A DNA stretch of 64,000 nucleotides from positions 62,001 to 126,000 of the forward strand of contig JADDOH010023673.1 in the NCBI GenBank assembly GCA_016648135.1. The letters are read 5' to 3'. A program made the position numbers and the translations under genes. The stretch is from Agrypnia vestita. Its lineage: Eukaryota > Arthropoda > Insecta > Trichoptera > Phryganeidae. The notes under the pieces are model-generated. The model was not told where the DNA came from and made no database searches. It worked only from the letters and a program-made list of their open reading frames with translations. Positions 34,406 through 44,320 of the stretch are shown in pieces; positions within the stretch are counted from its first letter, which is position 1, and the number at the start of each line of letters is the position of its first letter.

Positions 34406-35393
34406 ATAATTATAGTAATACCGCATTAAATAATGCTGTTGTGTCTACATAGGATTATTCTAGTGAGAGGTACTTTTATCATTAATAAAAATATTTTTTT
34501 TAAATAAATGTGGATCGTGCTCATGATTTTTAAAGCTGATGGTAAAGTCCCTACTCGGCCTTGAAAAATAAAGAAGCAATATTTCAAAATAAGAAATTTG
34601 TAAAAAGTTTTATAAATTTTATTAAACCTACATATCGCCTTGCTGTTGAACTATAAATTGGTACCAATTTCGCGATAATTTCATCTCGAGGCCAGCTACT
34701 GCAGAAAAATCATGAATATTAAATTCTCTGCGTCGTTTATCACGGAGATTAAGATTGCGAGAAAATTTATGTGCAAGCGTGAGAAATTGTGTATAGAGGC
34801 ATGATTCGGATATTAACATTTTTGCGATATATAATGCGATTGGTGGACGATTTTTAGTTTCTTAACTTATTGAAATATCGACACATTACTTATTGAAGTA
34901 TAACTTTTGGAAATGAGACCAGTGCTGTCATACAAACGTTTTTAGACATTTCATATAGAAAGGAATGACATCAGCAAGTAATGTATAGGGAGATTGGCTC
35001 CTTCCATTCCAGTCGGCAGCCCACACCCGACCTCAACACAAATGAGTATCCGCAATACGTGGTTATGGCAGAATTTTGGTACGCACGCTTAAATTACAGA
35101 TGTGTATTGCACCATCTGCACACATCTTACAGCCTTACGGAAGGGTAATCTCATTAAAAATTAAAGATGCATGGGAAACAATTTAGATTTTTAAAAAATC
35201 GTGGGGATTTTATAGCCGGCTTTATAATTTCTTGCTCATATTAATAAAAAAAACACGGTAGATTGTGTGCAGCCGTACGTGTTGTGTGAATAATTTTATT
35301 GCTGCTTCGATAATATCAAAATAACTTTGTGGTAATATTACTTTTGTTACTAAAATTAAATCCGTTGGGTAAATAAAACCTTTATTTATTAAA
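34406..35393. other. unassigned AT-rich stretch
   Basis: No recognisable gene or element. Confidence 0.25.
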
Positions 35394-35829
35394 TTTTTGA
35401 GTTTTATTGTACAACGTATAATAAAAATTAATATTTGAAGTAGGCATAAACGATTACAAAAACAAAAAATAAATATATTGTAATTGAATAATTTATGTGA
35501 AAACAAATTTAAACTATTTACAAAAACAATTTGGTTATTTATAGTTTTTTTTTCGAGACGGAGAACTTTGAATTGAAATTAAACACAGAAAAATGACTTT
35601 AATATCCATGATTTTTGAGTTTTATTATACAACGTTTAATAAAAATTAATATTTGAAGTAGGCATAAACGATTACAAAAACAAAAAATAAATATATTGTA
35701 ATTGAATAATTTATGTGAAAACAAATTTAAACTATTTACAAAAAGAATTTGGTTATTTATAGTTTTTTTTCGAGACGGAGAACTTTGAATTGAAATTAAA
35801 CACAGAAAAATGACTTTAATATCCATGAA
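35394..35829. repeat. tandem duplication, 218-bp unit x 2
   Basis: Unit 1 is about 35394-35611 and unit 2 about 35612-35829, differing at only a few bases ('attgtac' against 'attatac', 'aaacaatt' against 'aaagaatt', one T fewer in a poly-T run). Both units end in 'ctttaatatccatg', which in unit 2 is also the outer edge of the inverted-repeat element that follows. Confidence 0.9.
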
Positions 35830-36503
35830 ATTGGCTTTATTTGACAGTTAATTTTATGGCATTTGAATATGATTTCGAGCATGCCTGTGGCTGACGCGTA
35901 CATGGCGTAATCTTAAGGTAAAATTTTCACAATCCAATTATGTTTAGTGGTGAAGCACACTAGGTTAAATGGCTATGTCAATAAACAGAATCGTCACATT
36001 AGGAGGTCCACACACATCCACGAGCCATTGTCAAAACACCATTACATTACGTACAAAAGTCACGGTTACTAACTTTTTTTCAATACTGTCATTCATCCAT
36101 TCATTTCAATGTTTGTCAATGTTGTAGACATGTATGTAGACATGTAGTTTTAGCAGGTCGGCGCCATATGCTGCACAGCGCGCGATACAATTAATTTCAC
36201 AGAATGGACCTGTTAACTGGCCATCTCGTTCGTGCGATTTGACGCGATTGTATTATTTTCTCTGCGTACATGTAAAGTCGCATGTCTACGCTGATAAACC
36301 GCAAACAAGTGAGCACTTGGACGCCAACATTCGACGCATAATTGCCGAAATAGAGCCATATTTACTGCGAGATTGTGTGAAAATCGGAGCTCCAGATAAC
36401 GCCATGAAAGCGCCAGCCACGGCAGCCACACGCCCGAAATCATATTTAAATATCAATACCATAAAATTATCTGTGAAATAAAGTCAATTTCATGGATATT
36501 AAA
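35815..36503 (+). mobile_element. Tc1/mariner-type element with long inverted repeats
   Basis: The left end begins TTTAATATCCATGAAATTGG and the right end, read inward from 36503, TTTAATATCCATGAAATTGA. Homology continues through 'tttatttgacag', 'aattttatgg', 'atatgatttcg' and 'gtggctg', so the inverted ends are about 100 bases or more and imperfect. The interior carries a transposase C-terminal tract on the plus strand. Confidence 0.65.
36205..36390 (+). pseudogene. ITm (IS630-Tc1-mariner) transposase C-terminal remnant
   Basis: Plus-strand reading gives VNWPSRSCDLTRLYYFLCVH then VKSHVYADKPQTSEHLDANI and RRIIAEIEP. This matches the third-Asp region and C-terminal helix of arthropod ITm transposases, where the usual motif is WPPRSxDLTPLDYFLWG followed by VY-x-x-(K/P)P-x-T-x-x-x-L. 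The third catalytic Asp has been replaced by Tyr (RLYYF for PLDYF) and the rest of the catalytic domain is missing. Inactive. Confidence 0.7.
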
Positions 36504-36830
36504 AACATTTTTCAATGAAATAAATCATTATTTTAATTTAAAATTCTCCGCCTGTAAAAAAACACCCTTTATATAATATTTCACTTCATTTACCTAACTG
36601 TAATCTTACGTTAATTGTTTGTTAATTTTCTAAATCCTTATTTATATAAAATGAATGGTTTGTTTTCAAAAGATGATTGGAAAATTCAAAATAGTTATTG
36701 CTTTTCAAATATCTTAAGTGCTCCTTAATTATATTATCAAAGTCAGCCTTCGCGGATGACGTCATCGGTCTAGTTCCACTTGTGGTGGTTGCGTCGAGCT
36801 ATGGAGCTCGCTCTCGTTCTCTTTTGAAAA
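36504..36830. promoter_or_regulatory. unassigned stretch ending in a perfect CRE-like TGACGTCA
   Basis: Mostly AT-rich. 'gatgacgtcatc' near 36758 is a perfect palindromic CRE/ATF-type site, followed by 'gagctatggagctc'. Whether it is used is unknown. Confidence 0.2.
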
Positions 36831-36846
36831 GGCCCTTTTAAGGGCC
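36831..36846 (+). other. histone-mRNA-like stem-loop
   Basis: GGCCCTTTTAAGGGCC preceded by 'gaaaa': a 6-bp stem with a 4-base TTTA loop, close to the replication-dependent histone 3' stem-loop (GGCCCT-TTTC-AGGGCC type). No histone reading frame lies upstream and no purine-rich downstream element is clear, so a chance palindrome is likely. Confidence 0.2.
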
Positions 36847-36921
36847 GCATTTACTCCTGTCCATAACAAATTATATTAATAAACATTATTAATTGCAATT
36901 TGTTTAATAATGTTTAATGAT

Positions 36922-37205
36922 GTTATTTAAAGATTATATAATAAAAAGTTATTTAAAGAAGAAAGGGGAACATTAACCAATCTTTATTAACCATTATTAA
37001 CCAATCTTCTAAGCATTATATTTAAAGATTATATAATAAAAAGTTATTTAAAGAAGAAAGGGGAACATTAACCAATATTTATTAACCATTATTAACCAAT
37101 CTTCTAAGCATTCTATTTAAAGATTATATAATAAAAAGTTATTTAAAGAAGAAAGGGGAACATTACAATCTTTATTAACAATTATTAACCAATCTTCTAA
37201 GCATA
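36922..37205. repeat. tandem repeat, 95-bp unit x 3
   Basis: The landmark 'atttaaagattatataataa' recurs at 36925, 37020 and 37115, exactly 95 bases apart. Each unit contains 'gaagaaaggggaacatta' and 'attaaccaatcttctaagca'. The third unit has a small deletion. Confidence 0.93.
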
Positions 37206-38479
37206 AAATAAATAGCTGATAATTTTGAGAAACCGAATGATTAAAAGAATCATGTATTACTATGTAACTACATATATACGTATAGGTTTTGTTAAATTCC
37301 TTTTTATTTTTAAGTACTGAAATATTAAATTTCAAGAAAATGATGCTAAATTTTTATTATAAAATTATTTATATTATAAAATGAATTTTATTGCTGCGAA
37401 TTACTGCAAACATTTAATAAAACCTGTCAATATTCGATATGATTTTTCAAAAATGCTTCGCGTGTAAAGTATAACTTTTGTTTAAAAAAATAATGGAAAT
37501 TTACAAGCTATCACACAATTAGTCTCTTATGTCATCTTTGTTTTTAACTAAAAAATCTATATTATTTGAGTCGTTTTTAAATATTGATTTATGTTGTGAG
37601 CTGTTTGTTAAGATTAAATTTTTTTTGCATAAATATTTAGCCTCCTCGGTACGTGCCTGCGATAAGAAATGTGATAGACAAATTTTACAGTGAAAATGTG
37701 ATCAGTTTACAGTGAAAAATACGTGTGTGTAAACTATAATTTTTGGAAAAAAATGAAAATGAAATGGATTTTTACTAAAACGTTATATAAACCACACGAT
37801 AACGTCGACCAATATCGATATTATTTTATTTCCTTCGCGGTTGCACATTAACTCCTTCCATACATAAAAGATGTACCAGTCAAATATATCCAAGTGGTTA
37901 ATGCAGTTGTGTATTTAAACTTAATACCTTCGTCCTACACTACAAAGTGAACATAAGCATAAAAAATACACTAAAAGAATGACGCTGCTAAGGTTATTAG
38001 ATGTGTATTACTATTGCGCACACACTGCACGCACCTTCAGGTAGCACCCCCATTCACCTGTGTCTTTTTAGTTTAGAAAGGAGAACAGGTGAATCGGTAT
38101 GTCGAGGGGCGGATAATGGATGGCTATTCATTCTCTTTGAAAACTTGCGCCAACTGTCACCACAACTAGAAACAAGGCAATATAGTTTATGAATATAAAT
38201 GAAAATGCAGAACCACCTGCTGGAGTTGATAACTCATATTTATAACATCACCATTCGGACGTTTCACAAGGTAGCTAGATATTGAATACAAATATTTAAA
38301 AAAAAACTTTGTCTTAACAGAAACCCACTCACTTCAACTAGTTAGTCACAGCATGCTTTAGTTATGTCTCACATTGTACATTATAAAATTTATATGCTGA
38401 ATGTATAAAATAAAACTGTTAATAGATATTTTGTTAAAAAATTAAATATATATAAAAAATTGATTATTAATAAAAAAGC
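37206..38479. other. unassigned AT-rich stretch
   Basis: No gene or element recognised; a short GC-richer patch lies at 38020-38110. Confidence 0.25.
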
Positions 38480-38850
38480 TGAGTTTACAAAAATTTCATA
38501 CAATTATATGTAATGTTATGTTCATGGAGATTGTAATAGTCAGTACATCGGTCAATTTTCCAAAAATATCAACGCTAGACTTAAAGTGCATGATCGTGGT
38601 CTAATTAGTAATAACTTTTCTGAATTAGCGAATCACAATGTGGATAATTATCATTATATTCATTCATGTACCGTTAAACTTCTCCGTCTCATTGAGCGCA
38701 GGGCAGTAAAATGAAATAAACTGAAAAATTTGAAATAAAAAGAAATCCGAAGTCGGCTATTAATTTGCTTAACAATTTCACATTGAGCCAACTCTTCTCC
38801 TCTCCTTTCAATATTCCCATTACAACCACCCTTCCACCTTAAACCAGTAA
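38480..38850 (+). pseudogene. Penelope-like element GIY-YIG remnant
   Basis: Plus-strand reading gives GDCNSQYIGQFSKNINARLK then VHDRGLISNNFSELANHNVD, YHYIHSC and LLRLIERRAVK, followed after stops by NFTLSQLFSSPFNIPI. This is the order seen in the GIY-YIG endonuclease domain that ends Penelope-like retroelement proteins: YIGQT motif, R-L-K-x-H, S-x-x-A-x-H, L-x-x-x-E, then the terminal 'LSxLFxxP' motif. Stops and frame changes make it non-functional. The reverse transcriptase upstream is absent. Confidence 0.7.
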
Positions 38851-41734
38851 CTCCGTCTCTTTTTGTCAGTACTTTTAATTACATGTTTAAATACATGATA
38901 TTAATACTTGACATGTTAATGAGGGGTTTTATCTCGTATTAACCACTTAGAGCACATTAGACCTAATATTTATATTGCATATTGTGTAATTAAAGTGTAC
39001 AATATAATGTAATACTTATAATATAATATAATGTAATATATATTATATAACACAGAAAAGTTTAAAATTAATAAATTCATACATTTTGAAATTTCCAACA
39101 CTTGTTTACGATTTTTGATTATTTTAAAATGCTTTTTATTCATATATAGAGATGATTTTAAACAATACATTGTATTTATCTACGCACTTTGAGTCTTTAA
39201 CCACTAACTAAAAGTTTTGTTGAATTAAAAACACGTTAATTACTATTTAAAAAAATACACAGCATGAAAAATATAACGAATGTAAAAACGGACTGTTTTT
39301 AAATTTGATTTTACGCCATTTTTTGACAAACTCTTATTTTTTGTAATTTCTATTTTCGTGCTAATAAATTTAATTTTTTTTAAATAGTTGTATACACAAC
39401 ACATACTTACGTAAAATCAATAAATTATTTAAAATCATATGTTTACATGATTAAAAACCATTTGAAAATCATCAAAAAACGTAAAAATTTGTTGCACACG
39501 TAAAAAAAAAAACAATTTTTAACATAACAAAAATATATAACTTTATTAATATTGAACATTTATTAATTATTTAACTAAAGTTTTATCGTCCTAATGTTAG
39601 CTCGTAAGAAAACATATTCTGCGTACATACATATAAATATTCGGAATCTATTTTTGAACAAAAACGTCATATAAAAATATGCATTTGCAGTGAATGTCCA
39701 GCCTTTAAACTGCTTACTGTTGGTGGTTCCGAGTTCTTTTATTCCAAGCCCCCCACTCTCCGCGTTCTTCTACTTTTTTTAAATTCATTCAACTCTTTCC
39801 CACATCCCTGTCCAAACGCATTCAACACCATCCCACGTACCATGTTCAGTATTCTGGCGTAATGTGGCTTAGACTCATGATTAAAAAAAATTAAATTTCC
39901 CTTACTCCGGGGTATATTAATCACTCGTTCCATAGAAAAAAATATTATTTTAATTCATATTTCAGTACTTCTAAGTCCTCCATTTTATAGTTGTTTTACC
40001 GATACTGATACGCTGGTATTCCGAACGTGCGTTCAATGTTTCAGATTCTTTGACAAGGATACATGTATGACACACAAGTCATTTTGTACATACCTGTCTC
40101 GCTTAAATGATCTGTGTTGAGACAGGCACAGCTTACAAGCAGTTTACAAACAGTTATTACAATTCAATTATTCAGATTCAGTGGCGTAGCTATCGTCTAG
40201 GCCCGGGGCCCAGAATCGCTAAGCAAGTTCAATAGTCGAGTCGTAACAATTTAATACAGCGCAGAAATCTGAGTTTAGGAGTAATAAACGTTGTGTCAGG
40301 AGTAATAAATAAATGTGTATATTTGTATTGATTGCTAGTTGATGGTTCCCTTACATTAACTATTTTATCTCATTGCAAAAATTTGAAATATGAAAATACT
40401 AAATTCAATGTGATATTTTTCTATTTAATTTAAATAGTATAATAAATAATAAATAAAATAAAAATCAAAAATAAAAAAAATAGTAACTTACAAATTTTTA
40501 AATTCCCAAAAATAATTATTTTAATAAGTTGTTCGTGCCGAGGTTCCGGAATTTTATTCGCCCACTAACTATTTTAATGTGGAATGGATTGATTTATAAA
40601 ATCTTTGTCCAAAACTGGTTTCATTTCTTCTTTTTATAAAGGTTACGTAATATGGTTACGCAATAACACAAATAAGGCCCAGGATCGAGAAAAGTAATAG
40701 AGAAGCGGTTGGCTCTGCATGCTGAGGCAGCTAGTCATGCTCAGTTGTAAGAACATCGATTGAGAAAGAGAGAAAATCTTTGTATAGACGGAAAAATAAA
40801 ATCGATGCATCGACTAAACTACCGTTACTCTTGCAGAAACCGGTTAACTTGACAAGTTACCTATTATATTAAAATAAATAGTTCACCCTGTACGCATAAT
40901 AACATTGCTAGGTTATCTTAAAAATAATTGACCGCTATTACGCTTGTACAACATTGCACACTTCGTCAATTTTGTCGTGATGACACTAGACAGATGTCCC
41001 GACATGTCTCATCGAAACTTTATGCATAATAAATAAATATGTCCCGTCTATTACATAATAAAAGTATATTTTTAAAGCGATATATATTCTTTATAACATT
41101 CTGTGATCGAATTTGAGAATTTTAAAATTGTCACACTCTCTTTAATATTAATTTATGCATTAACCTTTTAAAACTATGATGTTCATAAATGATTTCGTCA
41201 AAAAATAGAAAAAATACGTATAGAGGGTTATTTGGAAAACATTAATAACTTCATAAGACTATATTCCTGCCTTGATCATGAGTCGAAAATGTTCAAGCTA
41301 TTATGACCTAATATTAATAATTATGGAGATATGCAACATCAAAATTTACATTTTTTTTCAATATTTCTGACTTATTTTTTGTAAAACGTTGGACTGTCAT
41401 TACAGTAACTTATATCGATTACGAAAAATTCATTCGTTTCAAAACAAGTGAAATAAAATGATAAAAACCCTGAAAATTTTCCGATTGGAATGTTTTACAA
41501 TTGGTCTTGTATTAAAGGGAGTGAATTTTACATATCCGATATAAGTTACTATTGAAAACTACTATTGAAAAAAAATACAGCCTTTGATGTCGCATATTTA
41601 TTTATTTATTTTATTTTGGGGAAAATTAACAGCAAATCAACATCTAAACAAATATAAAATAATGGTCTATAAAATTATGACAAATACAAATTTTCCACTG
41701 AATTTAATAATTTAATTAAATTTAACTTCATTTA
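38851..41734. other. long unassigned stretch; possible hAT-like terminus
   Basis: Mostly AT-rich with no gene. 'cagtggcgtagctatcg' followed by 'ggcccggggccc' at 40189-40215 resembles the left terminus of a common hAT MITE type, but no inverted partner was found. 40930-41005 shares 'accgctatta' and 'acattgcacacttcgtcaat' with 47127-47165. Confidence 0.3.
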
Positions 41735-42845
41735 ATTTAATTTAACAGCGAGTGGAGAGGGTGAAGGGGAATGTGGGATGGGAATAGAAGGGAAGATATA
41801 TTGTACAAATCAGTTTGGGTGCGGTTGTGTAGATATTGTTTGTTTTATGTTTCTTATCGTTGAGTTGAAAATGTCAATGTGGTGATAGTTTGTGTTAAAT
41901 GAATTTGTGGATCTGTACATAAAGGAGTTTTGTTTTGAGTTGGTCTTACATAAGGGGAGATGAAAAGTTGGTGAGTGTCTGTTATTGCGAGTTGGGATGT
42001 GGTAAGTTATTCGTTGAAGAAGTTCCGGACTATCAACTAGATGGTGTGTTATTTTGAATAACATCACCGCGTCAGCTATGTTTCTTCGACATGTTAGAGT
42101 TTGCATGTTAAAAAAATTCTTCATTGCTTAAATGAGATCCAAATGAACGGACGTCTAAGTATCTTGGGAATCTGTTTTTGATGCTTTCAATTCTATTTTC
42201 GTGTACTGCATAACCTGGATTCCATACCTGAGATGCATATACTAAAATACTACGAGTGAGAAAACGTATGAGAACTAAAGTGTCTTGAGGGTACTGAGAT
42301 TTTTGAAATGTTTACATGTGCGTATGACAAAGCCAAGCATAGATGAGGCGTTATACCATGGGGGATATTTCGTATTCCAAGTAAATTTATGAGGAACGTA
42401 AAGATTTATGAAGCTTTTTAAGAAGTTAACAAGAGCAATTTCTATTTGATGATAAGACTAAATAGATTCCCAATTAGCTTGTTCAAGAGCGTAGTTGATA
42501 GAATCGTAATCTCCACGATTAAAAAGAAGAACTCTCCTTTTTGTATTTATGAGTACAGGGTTTTCCTGGAATGGAAAATCAATGGATATGGCTTTATGAT
42601 GTGTATCTTCCGGAACCAGCGGGTCATCATTACCTTCGATTGATGTTAATAAGTTACACAGAACTAGATCTAAAATGTGGCCACTTCACCGTTAAATTGA
42701 AGCAGATTTAGAAAATGCATACAGTCTATTAAATACTTGCTGTTATGTGTAGAATGATTACATGCTTCATAATGTGAAAATGATGTAGATTTTATTCATG
42801 TAATTTCAGCAAGATTAAAATCACCTAAAATAATAAATGAATATA
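41735..42845 (-). mobile_element. Jockey-like LINE, 5'-truncated and internally deleted
   Basis: A minus-strand retrotransposon relic. It begins near 42840 in the endonuclease domain and ends after the reverse transcriptase C-terminus near 41810, with an AT-rich tail region to about 41735. Most of the reverse transcriptase is missing. Its coding remnants are described in the overlapping pseudogene entry. Confidence 0.8.
41810..42835 (-). pseudogene. LINE endonuclease and reverse transcriptase remnants
   Basis: Minus-strand order: FIILGDFNLAEIT (GDFN catalytic motif of the endonuclease/exonuclease/phosphatase fold), KYLIDCMHFLNLLQFNGE, then LVPEDTHHKAISIDF, LFNRGDYDSINYALEQANWE and VPHKFTWNTKYPPWYN (end of the endonuclease). 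This is joined straight to MLGFVIRTCKHFKNLSTLK, after a frameshift SILVYASQVWNP, and finally a clean 104-codon tract containing NIADAVMLFKITHHLVDSPE. The reverse transcriptase fingers and palm, including the FxDD box, are absent, so about 400 residues are missing. Several stops and shifts. Jockey/CR1-like order and motifs. Confidence 0.8.
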
Positions 42846-42995
42846 GCCAGGGTTATCCTGACTATATTCGTTAAATGCGGGGCAAGCGAGTGGCTATTTA
42901 GGTTTTTCTGGACCCTAACCTAAACGTCCTCCAAGCCTTTCGGTACCTAGAACTGAGGGTGTGTGTTGGTGTAGTCACATCTTACACCATGATAT
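42846..42995. repeat. 'aatgcggggcaagcg' interspersed repeat scrap
   Basis: 'atcctgactatattcgttaa' followed by 'atgcggggcaagcgagtggc' is closely similar to 3935-3985 and to 3127-3160. It sits at the truncated 5' edge of the LINE. Family unknown. Confidence 0.45.
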
Positions 42996-43158
42996 CTCCT
43001 CATCATAGCATCCTTGATATCTATGTTGAAATATTTACTGTTCGAAGAATATTTTTTCTTCTTCTGTTTGAAGGCTTGAACTTTGTGGTGACATTATTAT
43101 TAAAATAAAACACAAATTACTTTGTTTTCACCACTATATTAGATTAAAAAATCTACAT

Positions 43159-43186
43159 GTTTCGAGAACCATGTTCTCTTCATCAG
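43159..43186 (-). ncRNA. hammerhead-like motif, left arm
   Basis: Exact inverted copy of the right-arm motif: minus-strand CTGATGA, A, GAGAAC/GTTCTC stem, GAAAC. Confidence 0.6.
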
Positions 43187-43260
43187 GATTATTGTGTACT
43201 AATCTTAAAAGTTGAAACAAGCAAATATGTTACGGTGGAGGGGCGGTTGAGGGGATTGGT

Positions 43261-43307
43261 CAATATTGCTAGTTAATGCATTATCAAAGCATTAACTAGC
43301 AATATTG
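43261..43307. repeat. perfect 19-bp hairpin with 9-base loop
   Basis: CAATATTGCTAGTTAATGC (43261-43279) and its exact complement (43289-43307) around 'attatcaaa'. It sits immediately inside the left arm of the Penelope structure and has no counterpart next to the right arm. Confidence 0.95.
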
Positions 43308-43534
43308 ATTCTGATTTCGCAAAACATTTAATAGAATTTGACCATACATTTGATATTAACACAGGCTTAAAATTTTTACATTTCAACTATAAGATACCTC
43401 AAATAAATAATTTAGAAATACTCGAAATTAGGAAAAATGTTAATATTAAGTCTAATATAATAAATACACAGACGAAATTTTTGCATAATCCTATTTTGAA
43501 TATTTTTCCACTTAACATTCCAAATGACCCATAA
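43308..43534 (+). pseudogene. Penelope-like GIY-YIG C-terminal fragment
   Basis: An uninterrupted plus-strand frame from the hairpin to a TAA at about 43532. It contains SDFAKHLIEFDHTF, LKFLHFNYKIPQINNLEILE and EIRKNVNIKSNIINTQTKFL and ends HNPILNIFPLNIPNDP. This matches the end of Penelope proteins: S-x-F-A-x-H, a Lys- and Leu-rich helix, L-E-x-x-E-I, then the terminal N-P-I-L motif. No start codon context and no YIGQT half, so it is the last ~75 residues of a 5'-truncated copy. The lack of stops is notable beside the decayed copy at 38480. Confidence 0.75.
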
Positions 43535-43639
43535 CAATCGACACCTCGAACCCCCCCCTCCCCTCACCAACCCCCTCAACCGCCCCTTCACCGTAACATA
43601 TTTGCTTGTTTCAACTTTTAAGATTAGTACACAATAATC

Positions 43640-43667
43640 CTGATGAAGAGAACATGGTTCTCGAAAC
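43640..43667 (+). ncRNA. hammerhead-like motif, right arm
   Basis: CTGATGA (43640-43646), A, stem GAGAAC/GTTCTC with an ATG loop, then GAAAC (43663-43667) followed by ATGTAG. All invariant core bases of CTGANGA and GAAA are present. It follows the Penelope stop codon by about 110 bases, i.e. in the 3' region. Confidence 0.65.
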
Positions 43668-43726
43668 ATGTAGATTTTTTAATCTAATATAGTGGTGAAA
43701 ACAAAGTAATTTGTGTTTTATTTTAA

Positions 43727-44060
43727 TTGAAATATTTCTTGTTGAAAAACCTCATCAAGCTTTGGGGATGGTTAGCTTATCTGGTCCTAGGATTCTCTGA
43801 AGATTTTGCACTTCTTTCGTATTTGTAATTTCTTACTTGTAATAAAACAAAATTATGTTGATTGACTAAATATAAAATGCACAACTGAACGCCATTGACG
43901 ATCTAGCAGAATTTTATACTTTTTAGAAATGGTCGTAATAGTAATGGTAATTTATTGAGGAAGATTTTTCTGCTTTCTAATTTAAATTTTTGCGAAAAGT
44001 AAGTTGCTGTTTATATTATAATAATTAGAAGACGGGTTTAACTCTCACACACAGCCATAA
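43727..44060. other. unassigned AT-rich stretch
   Basis: No gene or element recognised. Confidence 0.25.
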
Positions 44061-44320
44061 TCTGTGCCTATAAAATTCAATGTCTGTCTGTCTATCTATC
44101 TGTTGTCTATACAAATCTACACCGTTTGTCCGATTCGATTCAAATTTAGCATACTTATGCTTTAGAACCCGGTGGGTAAGCGATATTTCCCCCGTATTAT
44201 TTTACCCATTCCCCTCCCCCTGATATATATTCGATGCAAATCTATACCGTTCAAATCGAACCTTTGTTTCCTCCCACAAATTTATTTTCAACTTAATCCT
44301 TAACCCGTACGAACAGCTAG
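44061..44320 (+). mobile_element. short Helitron-like family A element, both ends present
   Basis: 260 bp. Starts TCTGTGCCTATAAAATTCAA and ends CGAACAGCTAG followed by T, the Helitron-type CTAG|T end. It contains a single ~130-bp unit and the family 3' block 'cctttgtttcctcccaca' plus 'caacttaatccttaacccgt'. The GC stem-loop of other copies (CCCGTGCAACGCCGGG) is deleted here just before the terminus. Confidence 0.6.

Larger units (their letters stand above)
43099..43726 (+). mobile_element. Penelope-like 3' end between 160-bp inverted arms
   Basis: The left arm 43099-43260 and right arm 43566-43726 are inverted copies with only about two mismatches. Each carries a hammerhead-like motif. Between them lie a short perfect hairpin (43261-43307) and the C-terminal part of a Penelope GIY-YIG domain on the plus strand. 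Penelope-like elements are known for repeated 'pseudo-LTR' ends in direct or inverted orientation and for hammerhead motifs in them, which fits closely. The near-identity of the arms suggests a young or conversion-maintained structure. Confidence 0.8.

Noticed and set aside
39739..39933. 64-codon minus-strand basic frame
   Set aside because: No recognisable family; short and without context.
40189..40215. Complete hAT MITE
   Set aside because: Only a left-terminus-like sequence is seen; no inverted partner or 8-bp duplication found downstream.
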